This document shows, piece after piece, positions 8,886-16,188 of a stretch of DNA of 38,067 bases (position 1 is its first letter; every line of letters begins with the position of its first letter). The translations under genes and the position numbers were made by a program. The stretch covers positions 1-38,067 of the forward strand of contig JAQUUX010000025.1 of assembly GCA_028693705.1 (NCBI GenBank), given 5' to 3'. The notes beneath the pieces were generated by a model. That model saw only the letters and a program-made list of their open reading frames with translations. It was not told where the DNA came from and searched no databases. Source of the stretch: Lachnospiraceae bacterium (lineage in GTDB: Bacteria > Bacillota > Clostridia > Lachnospirales > Lachnospiraceae).

Positions 8886-9386
8886 TCACTTCGTTAATTC
8901 TTTGACTACCATTTTTTCAACAGATTTCATATCCATATCCATTACAAAGGCAATTTCTTCATATAACCACTTCTGGGCAATCTGAATATATTTTTCATCT
9001 CCAACCAGTATCTTTTTACCGGCATCCACTCTTTTTTGTTTTCCAAGGTATACTGTTTTGATAACCCGCACCAATTCTTCCGGTTTAAACGTAGCAAGTG
9101 CTTCTTTATATTTCACGGCACGCAACTTATCATTTTCTTCCCAGATACCATCAATTTCCGGGATCTCAGCAATCAGATTCTCAATCTTCTCCCTTGTCAT
9201 GACCGGTCTTAATTTTACCTTATCGCTGTTCACTGGTGTAAAAACCTGGCTTCCCTTTTCATAAAAAGGACGCAGCGTATAATACTCTTTTTCGGAGCCA
9301 CGACCGCATAAAGCCATCTCCTTAATATCTGCCACCTCACAGATACCAGAGCCCTCATGCACTATAAAATCTCCTATCTGATACAC
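8886..9386 (-). CDS. CarD-family transcription regulator
   Basis: A 166-aa cytoplasmic protein. Residues 1-60 form the RNA-polymerase-interacting (Tudor-like) domain with the pattern YQIGDFIVHEGSGICEV and YYTLRPFYEKGSQVFTPV. The remainder is the helical C-terminal domain of CarD/CdnL proteins (EELVRVIKTVYLGKQKR, EKYIQIAQKWLYEEIAFVM). CarD proteins bind the RNAP beta subunit and stabilise or modulate open complexes at promoters. The start is GTG at 9386, directly after the TGA stop of the upstream gene, with GAGG 8 bases before it. It is co-transcribed with a second, more divergent CarD-like protein. Confidence 0.92.
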   Translation of the reverse strand: MYQIGDFIVHEGSGICEVADIKEMALCGRGSEKEYYTLRPFYEKGSQVFTPVNSDKVKLRPVMTREKIENLIAEIPEIDGIWEENDKLRAVKYKEALATFKPEELVRVIKTVYLGKQKRVDAGKKILVGDEKYIQIAQKWLYEEIAFVMDMDMKSVEKMVVKELTK

Positions 9387-9902
9387 TCAATCAACCTCGC
9401 TTTCTTTTATCAACTGCTTTAACTCTTTTTTTGCTATATCTCTTTCCGTTTCAAATACCGAACAATATTCCTCCAAAGCTAACCGTTCAAATACCTTTTG
9501 TACCTTAGTATCTGCCGGACTCACCTGTAATGTGTCTCGCTTACTTTTCTGTTTGGCATGTCGAATTAAAATGGACAATCTGATCCATTCTGAAAAATCC
9601 GTTTTCCGTTCTGCCTGTCTATATTCCAGACTACGCATATCGGGATTACCATACCAGACTTTCTCCGCTTTAGCAGCACATCGTATAGCTTCCCAAATCT
9701 CTTCTCTGGAAAGCAATTCTCTGACTGTAATTTGATTATCAAGAGAGACTACCAACTGACCTGCTCCCTGTGAAATTGGCTCGAGTACATAGGACTGTTC
9801 TCCCGGAAGTACCGTAACGATTCTACATAATCCAATTGTCCCGTACATAACAAGCTGTTCTTTTTGAAGCATAACAAGGGTACCCTTCCTGACTTCTATC
9901 AT
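9387..9902 (-). CDS. Divergent CarD-like protein
   Basis: A 171-aa protein that follows the CarD plan: an N-terminal stretch LQKEQLVMYGTIGLCRIVTV and YVLEPISQGAGQLVV aligns by eye with the CarD beta domain, and the C-terminal half (WIRLSILIRHAKQKSKR, then a helix with EEYCSVFETERDIAKKEL) matches its helical part. It is clearly diverged from its neighbour. The ATG at 9902 has only a weak AGG upstream; an ATG at 9872 (161 aa, aligned with the usual CarD N-terminus and with AGGAAGGG upstream) is a good alternative. It is first in a two-gene operon; its own stop abuts the GTG of the next gene. Confidence 0.82.
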   Translation of the reverse strand: MIEVRKGTLVMLQKEQLVMYGTIGLCRIVTVLPGEQSYVLEPISQGAGQLVVSLDNQITVRELLSREEIWEAIRCAAKAEKVWYGNPDMRSLEYRQAERKTDFSEWIRLSILIRHAKQKSKRDTLQVSPADTKVQKVFERLALEEYCSVFETERDIAKKELKQLIKESEVD

Positions 9903-9925
9903 TGCAAAACTGCCTATTTGTATTT

Positions 9926-9954
9926 ATTATACTTCATTTTGGGCAATTATGTAA
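9926..9954 (-). promoter_or_regulatory. Sigma-A-type promoter of the CarD pair
   Basis: On the minus strand TTACAT (9949-9954), a 17-base spacer and a perfect TATAAT (9926-9931). Predicted transcription would begin around 9919, 17 bases before the ATG at 9902 and 47 before the alternative ATG at 9872. Confidence 0.6.
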
Positions 9955-9999
9955 GACATTTTTGTAATGTTCTCTTTGTTTTATGGACAATTTCCAATA

Positions 10000-10202
10000 C
10001 TAATCTGCAGTTTAAATGGATTAAAGCAAACCGAAAGGGATGACTATACTCACTCTTCGAGACTCGCTTTCGCTACATGAAACTCGTAGCAGTACATAAG
10101 CTTGCAAAATACGCAAGCAAGTACTGACGAGTTTCAAGTGTCTCTCAGAGTGATATAGTCATCCCTTTCTTTGCACTTTATTCCAATTTAATCTGCAGTT
10201 AG
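10000..10202. repeat. Palindromic repeat element, copy 1
   Basis: A ~203-bp imperfect palindrome with no ORF of note. Ends are inverted: CTAATCTGCAG at 10000 and CTGCAGTTAG ending at 10202. A 15-bp perfect stem follows (10034-10048 with 10154-10168), then a weaker stem (TCACTCT / AGAGTGA), AAACTCGT pairing with ACGAGTTT, AGTAC pairing with GTACT, and an apical GCTTGC-AAAATAC-GCAAGC hairpin at 10100-10118 preceded by ACATAAG. The core aligns with copy 3 on the same strand and with copy 2 on the opposite strand. It could be a MITE- or REP-like element or a structured RNA; I do not recognise it as a named family. Confidence 0.85.
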
Positions 10203-10276
10203 TCCAGTCTGTAGCCAAGGCCAAACTATCGCAATTATTCACTTACCGTAACTGGGGTCGCACCACCGGGCACCAT

Positions 10277-10490
10277 AAACTGCGGCTAAAAGAAAATAAT
10301 TATTGCCGTAAAACGAGGTTCAGCCGTGTATCGTATGCGAACAGGTACTGTAAGGACATCGGCATTTAGGCTGCGTAGTTTGCAGCCTTATGTTCCGCTA
10401 TGTCCTTACCGTAATGAGAATGTGCCTGTGAGCATATGATACACGGCTGAACCGTCACTTTACATCAATCTTTATTCCTTTAAACTACAT
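10277..10490. repeat. Palindromic repeat element, copy 2 (inverted relative to copies 1 and 3)
   Basis: A ~214-bp imperfect palindrome. A 29-bp arm at 10317-10345 is complementary to 10425-10453 at 26 of 29 positions. An inner stem TAAGGACAT (10351-10359) pairs with ATGTCCTTA (10400-10408), and the apical hairpin GGCTGC-GTAGTTT-GCAGCC is at 10369-10387. Read on the minus strand, the order and motifs (ACATAAG, then stem, loop AAACTAC) match copies 1 and 3. Its right arm (10427-10485) is 58/59 identical to copy 3. It ends immediately beside the stop codon of the minus-strand gene at 10492, so it is probably transcribed as that gene's 3' end. The 74 bases between copies 1 and 2 hold nothing I recognise. 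Confidence 0.88.
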
Positions 10491-10491
10491 T

Positions 10492-10977
10492 TTACTCATC
10501 TTCTTCATTTTTTAAAGCTGCCTCCATCTTGGCCCGCTTTTTCTTAGTCAGAACAATACAGAGTTCCATTATCGCAAAACAGATAACAAATAAAAATACA
10601 AACATAAATGCACACATAGGAAGAAACAGTCCTGTTATATTGTTTCTGACTACTTCATAATTACGATATTTTCCAATGCCAAAGAAAACAGTAAAAAGAA
10701 TTGCGGCACCCAGGCTATATAAAAAAGCATTCTTGGTAGTAGGCTTGGAATAATAGTCCCAATTTCCTTTTTTGATACAGCCAATCAATACCGTGAGTCC
10801 TCCGGCTAACAATATGATGATCTCTCCCGTCCAATATTCAGGTGCCAGTTCCAGAATATAGCTTTCCCAAATAAGTGACAGACATGACAGTGTAAACATT
10901 ACATAAAATCCATAATGTTCAACCTTCATCATTTCCATATTCTCTCTCTCGTCTGTAATTTTCTTAAATAGTTTCAT
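10492..10977 (-). CDS. Small integral membrane protein, DUF6773-like, paired with an XRE regulator
   Basis: A 161-aa protein with about four hydrophobic segments (roughly 24-40, 48-66, 82-101 and 116-141), a basic N-terminus (MKLFKKITDERE) and a charged Lys/Glu-rich tail. The VEHYGFYVMF pattern and pairing with a small helix-turn-helix gene recall DUF6773 membrane proteins of Clostridia; that family name is from memory and tentative. The start at 10977 was chosen because GGAGG lies 9 bases upstream, inside the end of the regulator gene, giving a 14-base overlap and likely translational coupling. Its function is unknown. Its stop codon abuts repeat copy 2. Confidence 0.82.
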   Translation of the reverse strand: MKLFKKITDERENMEMMKVEHYGFYVMFTLSCLSLIWESYILELAPEYWTGEIIILLAGGLTVLIGCIKKGNWDYYSKPTTKNAFLYSLGAAILFTVFFGIGKYRNYEVVRNNITGLFLPMCAFMFVFLFVICFAIMELCIVLTKKKRAKMEAALKNEEDE

Positions 10978-11176
10978 CTTCATTCTCCTCCCAAAATAAG
11001 TCATTTAATGTTCTGTCCAACGCCCTGCATATGTTGATGCACAGTTGCAGGGAAGGATTAAATTTACCAGATTCAATCATGCCTATTGTCTGTCTCGTGA
11101 CTCCTACCAATTCTGCCAGCTGTTCCTGTGAAACATCTTTTTCTATCCTGGCAATCTTCATTTTCTTATTCTTCAT
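10964..11176 (-). CDS. XRE-family helix-turn-helix regulator (short, single-domain)
   Basis: A 70-aa protein that is essentially one Cro/CI-type helix-turn-helix: the recognition region SQEQLAELVGVTRQTIGMIE spans about residues 16-35, followed by PSLQLCINICRALDRTLNDLF. Such single-domain XRE proteins (about 65-70 aa) with the TRQTI signature are commonly found next to small membrane proteins in Firmicutes and are thought to control the pair. The downstream membrane-protein gene overlaps its 3' end. An inverted repeat at 11203-11225, just upstream, is a candidate autoregulatory operator. Confidence 0.92.
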   Translation of the reverse strand: MKNKKMKIARIEKDVSQEQLAELVGVTRQTIGMIESGKFNPSLQLCINICRALDRTLNDLFWEENEDETI

Positions 11177-11202
11177 AGGATATTTGTTCCTTTCCTGTTT
11201 CG

Positions 11203-11225
11203 CTGAATTGAAAAGTTAAATTCAG
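11203..11225. promoter_or_regulatory. Inverted repeat upstream of the XRE gene, candidate operator
   Basis: CTGAATT and AATTCAG, 7-bp perfect arms with a 9-base centre, lie 27 bases before the XRE start codon. Position suggests autoregulation, but it is AT-rich and could be chance. Confidence 0.35.
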
Positions 11226-11264
11226 CATGAAAATAGCGGCATTATGAAACCACAAATAATCAGA

Positions 11265-11300
11265 CAAAAAAAATCAGACCCTCAATACTCCGGGTCTGAC
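11265..11300 (-). terminator. Rho-independent terminator of the GGDEF-CotH-GGDEF operon
   Basis: On the minus strand TCAGACCC (11292-11299) pairs perfectly with GGGTCTGA (11274-11281) around a 10-base loop, followed by a run of eight T. It lies just beyond the stop at 11308. Confidence 0.9.
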
Positions 11301-11307
11301 TTTCTAA

Positions 11308-12954
11308 TTATTTATCTTCTTTATGCTGCAAGCCTTCATAATAACTCACTTCGCCCTTGCAATTCTTCTTCACATAATACATGGCCTTGTCCGCCTTAGT
11401 GAGCAGTGCATCAATTCCTTCATCTGCTGTCCCCCACTCAGGTATTAGTAATACCCCTGCTGAAAAGCCGATTTGACATGAGACATCCTCTTCCAACATA
11501 GCAACCGGCTGTTTACTGAACATTTGAGCCACCGCTTCACGTACCGCTTTTTCATCAGCATATCCGTACAAAGTAACTGCAAATTCATCTCCGGATAAAT
11601 GTCCGGCCACAGCAGGACGTCCTGTAATCGCCTGATGTAAAAACTCTCCAAAGGTACTAATATAAATATCCCCTGCATGATGTCCATAGGTATCATTTAT
11701 CCGCTTCAGATTATCCAGATCACACATGATCACTGCCCCATAGGCATCTTTCTTTTTCTGCAGACGACTATTACTTACTTTCTTAAAATAATCTCTCACA
11801 TAGAGACCCGTCAGCGCATCATAACGATACTGCCTCTGTATATGATCTACCGCTGCATTAAAGGATTGATAGACCTCTTTCAGTTCTTCTACATCACCTT
11901 CCTCCAGAACAGGATTATCCGTATCGATACGTTCCATATTCCTTTTCAGTTCCCGGAAAGGTCTGAAAAGATAAGGAATAACCAAATGTGCTATCCAGGC
12001 CGCAAAACCTACAGAGATCAGGTATGCCGCCATCATGATAAAAATAACCCGTTGCACCCAGATATCGTTATCTTCTTTTGGCTCCAGTACCGCAATGGAA
12101 ATGTCCGTTTTCTGTCCGGCATTTTCCTCAAATACTACTTTTCGAAGATTACCCACATATTTTCTGCCTTGAATACTACAGCTTATCGTTTCATCCTGTT
12201 GGATAAGCTGCTCGCATTCCGTGGAATAGGCAATTTTACCATCGATCAATAAAAAGAATTGATACTCTGCCTGTTTTTCCTGAAACTTCAGATCCGAAAT
12301 CAAAGTATCACTGATTCTTGCGCCAAATAGCAAAGTCCCGCTTTTCGTGTCTACTCTTTCAATTCTATATAATGCATTCTGTACTGCATACCAATCTGTT
12401 TTATTTTCTTTTATCTGCAAATCTTCCAGTGCCGCAGCAGCCACGCTCACAAGAGACTTTTCCATCTGCTCTGACCAATTCGGCATCTTCTCTATTAAAA
12501 CACTGCTCATATTCACTCCGGAATCACATTTAATATCCCGGTATGAAAAATCCACAGAGTCCGGCTGCGTATCCCTTAAACATATTCCCTCTCCGTTCTC
12601 AGGATTCACATAAAATAAAGTGGTAGCCGAATCCATATGATTTAATGCTTCTATCATGGACATGTGAACCTTCTGAGGACGTTCTTCCCGCTCCAGCATG
12701 GCACAAATATCATCACATACACCTGCCATATGACTCATTCCTTCTGAGAGACCTTCTGCTTCCTCTTCTGCTGCCACACTTCTGGCTCTTTTAGGATAAT
12801 TCCAAAGTTCCCTGATTACCGTCAGGCTTAAAATACAGCCAAATAAAAGGCTTTGCATGATAATTGCAATCACCAGAATCAAGTATATTCTTTTACGGTA
12901 GCCTACTTTCTTTTTTGATTGTATCCGGATATCATCGTCATGCGGCATATCCAT
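11308..12954 (-). CDS. Membrane-bound GGDEF-domain protein (putative diguanylate cyclase)
   Basis: A 548-aa sensor: membrane segment at about 23-44, a ~255-residue extracytoplasmic region of dCache-like size, second membrane segment at about 303-325, a HAMP-like linker, and a C-terminal GGDEF domain from about 380 (YDALTGLYVRDYF, MCDLDNLKRINDTYGHHAGD). The signature is SGDEF (454-458); Ser in the first position is a known tolerated variant, so activity is plausible but not certain. No RxxD inhibitory site precedes it. The start at 12954 (ATG) follows the CotH stop by 11 bases; an upstream GTG at 12978 overlaps that gene and has no ribosome binding site, but cannot be excluded. Confidence 0.9.
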   Translation of the reverse strand: MDMPHDDDIRIQSKKKVGYRKRIYLILVIAIIMQSLLFGCILSLTVIRELWNYPKRARSVAAEEEAEGLSEGMSHMAGVCDDICAMLEREERPQKVHMSMIEALNHMDSATTLFYVNPENGEGICLRDTQPDSVDFSYRDIKCDSGVNMSSVLIEKMPNWSEQMEKSLVSVAAAALEDLQIKENKTDWYAVQNALYRIERVDTKSGTLLFGARISDTLISDLKFQEKQAEYQFFLLIDGKIAYSTECEQLIQQDETISCSIQGRKYVGNLRKVVFEENAGQKTDISIAVLEPKEDNDIWVQRVIFIMMAAYLISVGFAAWIAHLVIPYLFRPFRELKRNMERIDTDNPVLEEGDVEELKEVYQSFNAAVDHIQRQYRYDALTGLYVRDYFKKVSNSRLQKKKDAYGAVIMCDLDNLKRINDTYGHHAGDIYISTFGEFLHQAITGRPAVAGHLSGDEFAVTLYGYADEKAVREAVAQMFSKQPVAMLEEDVSCQIGFSAGVLLIPEWGTADEGIDALLTKADKAMYYVKKNCKGEVSYYEGLQHKEDK

Positions 12955-12965
12955 CCCAGCTTTCT

Positions 12966-14726
12966 CTACTGTGCCCACTCACTGTCTAAAAATGTAATTC
13001 GATCTATCATAAAATTCTGAACCCTGCTCAGCCAAAACGTATATTGTTTCTCCATATCTGCATCATCTGTGGCATCCTCAAAATAGGCCCAGCGATATTC
13101 ATCCATCAATACTGATTTTTCTATTTTCTTTACCTGTTTTGGGATATCTTCCTGTGCTTTTTGCAAAGTCAGGTCTCTAAATTCTTCCCAGTAAAGCTTC
13201 TTTACATATTCTCTGAATTCTTCATGCTGATATAGTGCCCACCACAAATCGGAGTCTGATTTTCTGATATTTGCATAAAAAGAATCCGGTTCAAAAAGAT
13301 CCACTTCCATCCAGGTTGTAGGCGTAGCCAGTGACTTATCATAATCCCATGGGCTGCACGCAAAAAGCTTTGTGCTCACCTCATCCGGGAATTTCACAAA
13401 ATACTGACTGGTATAGGATGCATCCTGATTTTTGGAAATCTCCTCCAGTAAATATTTTCTGGCAAATGAATCCAGATCTATATAAGCAGTAAACGGTTCC
13501 CCTGTATACGGGTTTAATCCATCCTCTGCAAAAATTGCTTCTTCAAAAAACTCGTATAAATCAGCAGCATAATTTACCTGTTCCCTGGAAGCATATTCCG
13601 GGCTCTTAATAACAACAGGCTGATTTCTATAGGTTATAAAACCACTGGGTTCATCCGGATACCGGTAATCCAGATCTAATTCCATCAGATAGGTTCCTGT
13701 AATATCAACCGGATTCTTAGGGATATCATACCCTTTCAAAGACTTTGCCCACTCGCCCCAGTCTGCAATCTGAGGAAATGTTCCCAGATCCGCGCCTGCA
13801 TTCAAGCTTTCTGTTTCTTTTTCCAGACTTGCCCCTTCAATTCGACCCTTACCTAATTCTACCTTTTCCGTGATCAGATAACTTCCCATGTATTCTCCGT
13901 TTGCATATACATCTGTATAATCCATTTCCGGTGTATATGGAATACCGCCTTCTCTGGCCATGCCCAGAACTGCAAAGTTTCTAATCATTGTTGGGTCAAA
14001 GGCATCTGAGATCAAGAGCCATGTCCTGGATTTTCCCATACCAAATAAATCTGCCTTTGATTGTAATTTGACCTGATATGACTTCTTTTCTACTGAATCA
14101 AAAGAAATGTTTCCCCTGCAATTCAAACGATCCATATGACCTTTGTACATGGCATTTCCGTTAGCATCCAGAACTGTAATCAGCCCCGCTTCTCTGTTAT
14201 TCTTATCTGCATGAATATAGTCCATACTGCCTGAATCTGTTTCCAGGAAAATCGTTCCGATATTTGCTGAACGCATTACCCGAAACTCTATAGCACTATG
14301 GCTTCCTGCCACGCTGACACTATGTTGTCCGTCTGTCAGCAGGACCATATCCCCATGCTGTACAATCTGACCATCTAAAACAATTTCGCCCACATTTACT
14401 GTTCTAAGCTGAACCTCTTGTGGCGCAAATGATGGCAGGAACAAAAAATAATTTCCATCCGTATTTTGCCACCAGTGTGTCTGCAGATTTGCACCTGTCT
14501 CCACGATACCGTCCTGTACAATTCGAACGCCAAAAGAAAAATCCTCATCCAAAGTTTCCCGCTCTTCTGTCACAGCACCAGACAGTACCGGAACCGGACT
14601 CTCAGCGGTCATCGTCTCACTATCATACCGGATTCCTGCGAGTATCATTACCAGCAAAAATAACATCAGTAACGCCGCTTTTGCAATCACGACCAGGTAT
14701 AGCTTATAATTTTTTCGCATTTTCAT
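12966..14726 (-). CDS. CotH-family protein, membrane-anchored and extracytoplasmic
   Basis: A 586-aa protein with one N-terminal membrane anchor (about 10-28) and a large outside region. The CotH kinase-like domain covers about 200-560: KSRTWLLISDAFDPTMIRN, a YTDVYANGEYMGSYLITEK strand-turn and the SPWDYDKSLATP motif, whose Asp residues correspond to the metal/ATP-binding site in CotH. CotH of Bacillus phosphorylates spore-coat proteins; many clostridial homologues sit in exopolysaccharide or adhesion loci with unknown targets. It overlaps the upstream GGDEF gene by 4 bases (ATGA). An in-frame ATG six bases later (14720) has better spacing from AGGA. Being sandwiched by GGDEF proteins suggests c-di-GMP-linked control of a surface process. 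Confidence 0.88.
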   Translation of the reverse strand: MKMRKNYKLYLVVIAKAALLMLFLLVMILAGIRYDSETMTAESPVPVLSGAVTEERETLDEDFSFGVRIVQDGIVETGANLQTHWWQNTDGNYFLFLPSFAPQEVQLRTVNVGEIVLDGQIVQHGDMVLLTDGQHSVSVAGSHSAIEFRVMRSANIGTIFLETDSGSMDYIHADKNNREAGLITVLDANGNAMYKGHMDRLNCRGNISFDSVEKKSYQVKLQSKADLFGMGKSRTWLLISDAFDPTMIRNFAVLGMAREGGIPYTPEMDYTDVYANGEYMGSYLITEKVELGKGRIEGASLEKETESLNAGADLGTFPQIADWGEWAKSLKGYDIPKNPVDITGTYLMELDLDYRYPDEPSGFITYRNQPVVIKSPEYASREQVNYAADLYEFFEEAIFAEDGLNPYTGEPFTAYIDLDSFARKYLLEEISKNQDASYTSQYFVKFPDEVSTKLFACSPWDYDKSLATPTTWMEVDLFEPDSFYANIRKSDSDLWWALYQHEEFREYVKKLYWEEFRDLTLQKAQEDIPKQVKKIEKSVLMDEYRWAYFEDATDDADMEKQYTFWLSRVQNFMIDRITFLDSEWAQ

Positions 14727-15799
14727 CTTTCCTGTAACATTTCTTTTTTATTTAAATACATATTGTGATCTGCTTTGTCCAGTATTGTCTGCATGGTACA
14801 TTCTGAATAATCAGTGGAAATGGCATATCCACAGGCAAAGCATAGCGCTATCCCCGTACCGGATATCTTACCTCCATAACTGTTAAATTCTTCTACCGCC
14901 AATTTTATCTTTGCAATGATCTGCAGCACGTCCTGATCCGTTGTATCTGTAATAACTGCTACAAATTCATCTCCACCATATCGCCCTACAAATTGCTGTT
15001 CAGGGATGTTTTTACGAATGATGTTGGCGAAATTCTTTATGACTGCATCCCCTGCTACATGTCCAAAAGTATCATTTATTTTTTTCAATCCATTCATATC
15101 ATACATGATACATGCTGTTGGTACTGTCAGAAATGTCTTCTTCGTCAGTATTTCTTCACACCGGCTTTTATTTGGAAGTCCTGTATGCAGATCTATAAAC
15201 GCCTTTTGATTCAAAGAACTATTTACCCTTGCCAGATAGATCGCCTCTGAAACCTCTTTCAACATAAATATAATCAACGCCAATATAACAATCACAAGAA
15301 ATATCTCTATGATCCGCACCTTACTGGCATTTTTCTGTGAGTACATCTCTGCCGCACTGACAGTATCGTCAGCTAACCTGAAATACTCCTCACTCATAGC
15401 AATAATATCGGTCCGTTCTGCTCCATATTCACGAACATCTTCAATTTCATCTTTCAGTTCTTTCCAATAATTTGAAAGTGTAGTCAGTTTTTCCTGATAA
15501 TCCTTGTCATCAAGTCTTACCAGATTTAGGTTAGAACTGCCATCTTTCAGACCTGCAAGGATCTCGTCCAAGTATTGCTCTAATTCTGGATTCTCCATAT
15601 TGGAAATTTCCAACTTTACCAGTCGCTGTGTGGCACCCCTGACGATACCGGCATAATTTACCACCCGGGCAGTTCCCTGTATTCTGGATACATTTGCCAT
15701 CATAAATACAATCAGAATGATTAATGTCAGAATCAATGCTGTTTCAAAAACTTTCTTTTTTCCGTAAGTTTCTTTTCTTTCGTCATTCATATTTCTCAC
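14723..15799 (-). CDS. Membrane-bound GGDEF-domain protein with PilJ/NarX-like sensor
   Basis: A 358-aa protein: membrane segments at about 19-35 and 162-180 flank a four-helix-type sensor whose start (RVVNYAGIVRGATQRLVKLE) matches the PilJ/NarX nitrate-sensor-like N-terminal domain. The GGDEF domain covers about 195-355 with a canonical GGDEF at 275-279 and MYDMNGLKKINDTFGHVAGD. The RxxD inhibitory site is absent (PEQQ at that place). It should synthesise c-di-GMP in response to an external signal. The start is GTG at 15799, with AGGA 7 bases upstream; an ATG at 15790 is possible. It is first gene of a three-gene operon with CotH and a second GGDEF protein. Confidence 0.93.
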   Translation of the reverse strand: MRNMNDERKETYGKKKVFETALILTLIILIVFMMANVSRIQGTARVVNYAGIVRGATQRLVKLEISNMENPELEQYLDEILAGLKDGSSNLNLVRLDDKDYQEKLTTLSNYWKELKDEIEDVREYGAERTDIIAMSEEYFRLADDTVSAAEMYSQKNASKVRIIEIFLVIVILALIIFMLKEVSEAIYLARVNSSLNQKAFIDLHTGLPNKSRCEEILTKKTFLTVPTACIMYDMNGLKKINDTFGHVAGDAVIKNFANIIRKNIPEQQFVGRYGGDEFVAVITDTTDQDVLQIIAKIKLAVEEFNSYGGKISGTGIALCFACGYAISTDYSECTMQTILDKADHNMYLNKKEMLQER

Positions 15800-15825
15800 G
15801 CAACTTTCCTGTAGCTTGTAATTGA

Positions 15826-15854
15826 ATTGTACGTTGTAATCAGAAATATTTCAA
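15826..15854 (-). promoter_or_regulatory. Promoter of the GGDEF-CotH-GGDEF operon
   Basis: On the minus strand TTGAAA (15849-15854), 17-base spacer, TACAAT (15826-15831). It begins right after the U-tract of the tRNA terminator and would start transcription about 20 bases before the GTG at 15799. Confidence 0.7.
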
Positions 15855-15883
15855 CAAAAAAAGAACCATCACATGATGATTCT
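15855..15883 (-). terminator. Terminator of the tRNA-Val/tRNA-Met unit
   Basis: On the minus strand AGAATCATCA pairs with TGATGGTTCT (one G-T pair), followed by a run of seven T at 15855-15861. It lies just downstream of tRNA-Met. Confidence 0.85.
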
Positions 15884-15889
15884 TTTCAA

Positions 15890-15963
15890 TAGCGAAGGGG
15901 AGATTCGAACTCTCGACACCACGGGTATGAACCGTGTGCTCTAGCCAACTGAGCTACTTCGCC
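15890..15963 (-). tRNA. tRNA-Met (anticodon CAT), elongator type
   Basis: A 74-nt cloverleaf: acceptor GGCGAAG/CTTCGCT, D-arm with TAGCTCAGTTGGCTAGAG, anticodon stem CACGG/CCGTG with loop TTCATAC, T-arm with GTTCGAATC. The G1-T72 wobble pair and the sequence resemble elongator tRNA-Met of Firmicutes rather than initiator. CCA is not encoded. Confidence 0.93.
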
Positions 15964-16001
15964 ATATGCAATATAAATCCATGAAATAAATTTCATAGAA
16001 A

Positions 16002-16074
16002 TGGGACCTATAGGGCTCGAACCTATGACCCTCTGCTTGTAAGGCAGATGCTCTCCCAGCTGAGCTAAGATCCC
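16002..16074 (-). tRNA. tRNA-Val (anticodon TAC)
   Basis: A 73-nt cloverleaf: acceptor GGGATCT/AGGTCCC, D-arm TTAGCTCAGCTGGGAGAG, anticodon stem TCTGC/GCAGA with loop CTTACAA giving TAC, T-arm with GGTTCGAGCC. It is the first gene of a two-tRNA unit with its own promoter. Confidence 0.95.
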
Positions 16075-16109
16075 ATTCGAAAGTTGCTTCGAAACAACTG
16101 ACAAGTGAT

Positions 16110-16139
16110 AGTATACAAGGTAACCTATCAGCTTGTCAA
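16110..16139 (-). promoter_or_regulatory. Promoter of the tRNA-Val/tRNA-Met unit
   Basis: On the minus strand a consensus TTGACA (16134-16139), 18-base spacer and TATACT (16110-16115), about 36 bases before tRNA-Val. Near-consensus hexamers fit a strong stable-RNA promoter. Confidence 0.85.
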
Positions 16140-16149
16140 GTATTTTATC

Positions 16150-16178
16150 AAAAAAATTGTGTTAATTTTTTGCACAAC
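16150..16178 (-). terminator. Terminator after argS
   Basis: On the minus strand TTGTG (16173-16177) and CACAA (16157-16161), a 5-bp stem with an 11-base AT-rich loop followed by seven T. The stem is short, so termination may be partial. It sits between argS and the tRNA promoter. Confidence 0.6.
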
Positions 16179-16188
16179 TTTTTAATCG

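Noticed and set aside
10203-10276. A fourth, degenerate repeat copy between copies 1 and 2
   Set aside because: Only short, scattered likeness to the arm sequence (AATTATT, CCGTAA) can be seen, not enough to support it.
10000-10490. CRISPR array or IS element in the gene-free region
   Set aside because: The repeats are large palindromes in opposite orientation, not short regularly spaced direct repeats, and no transposase ORF or fragment is present.
11308-15799. Pel-like exopolysaccharide cluster around the CotH gene
   Set aside because: No glycosyltransferase, polymerase or PelD/PelG-type gene is present in the operon or beside it.
15886-16104. 72-aa open frame over 15886-16104
   Set aside because: It runs across the tRNA-Met and tRNA-Val genes; it is a chance frame.
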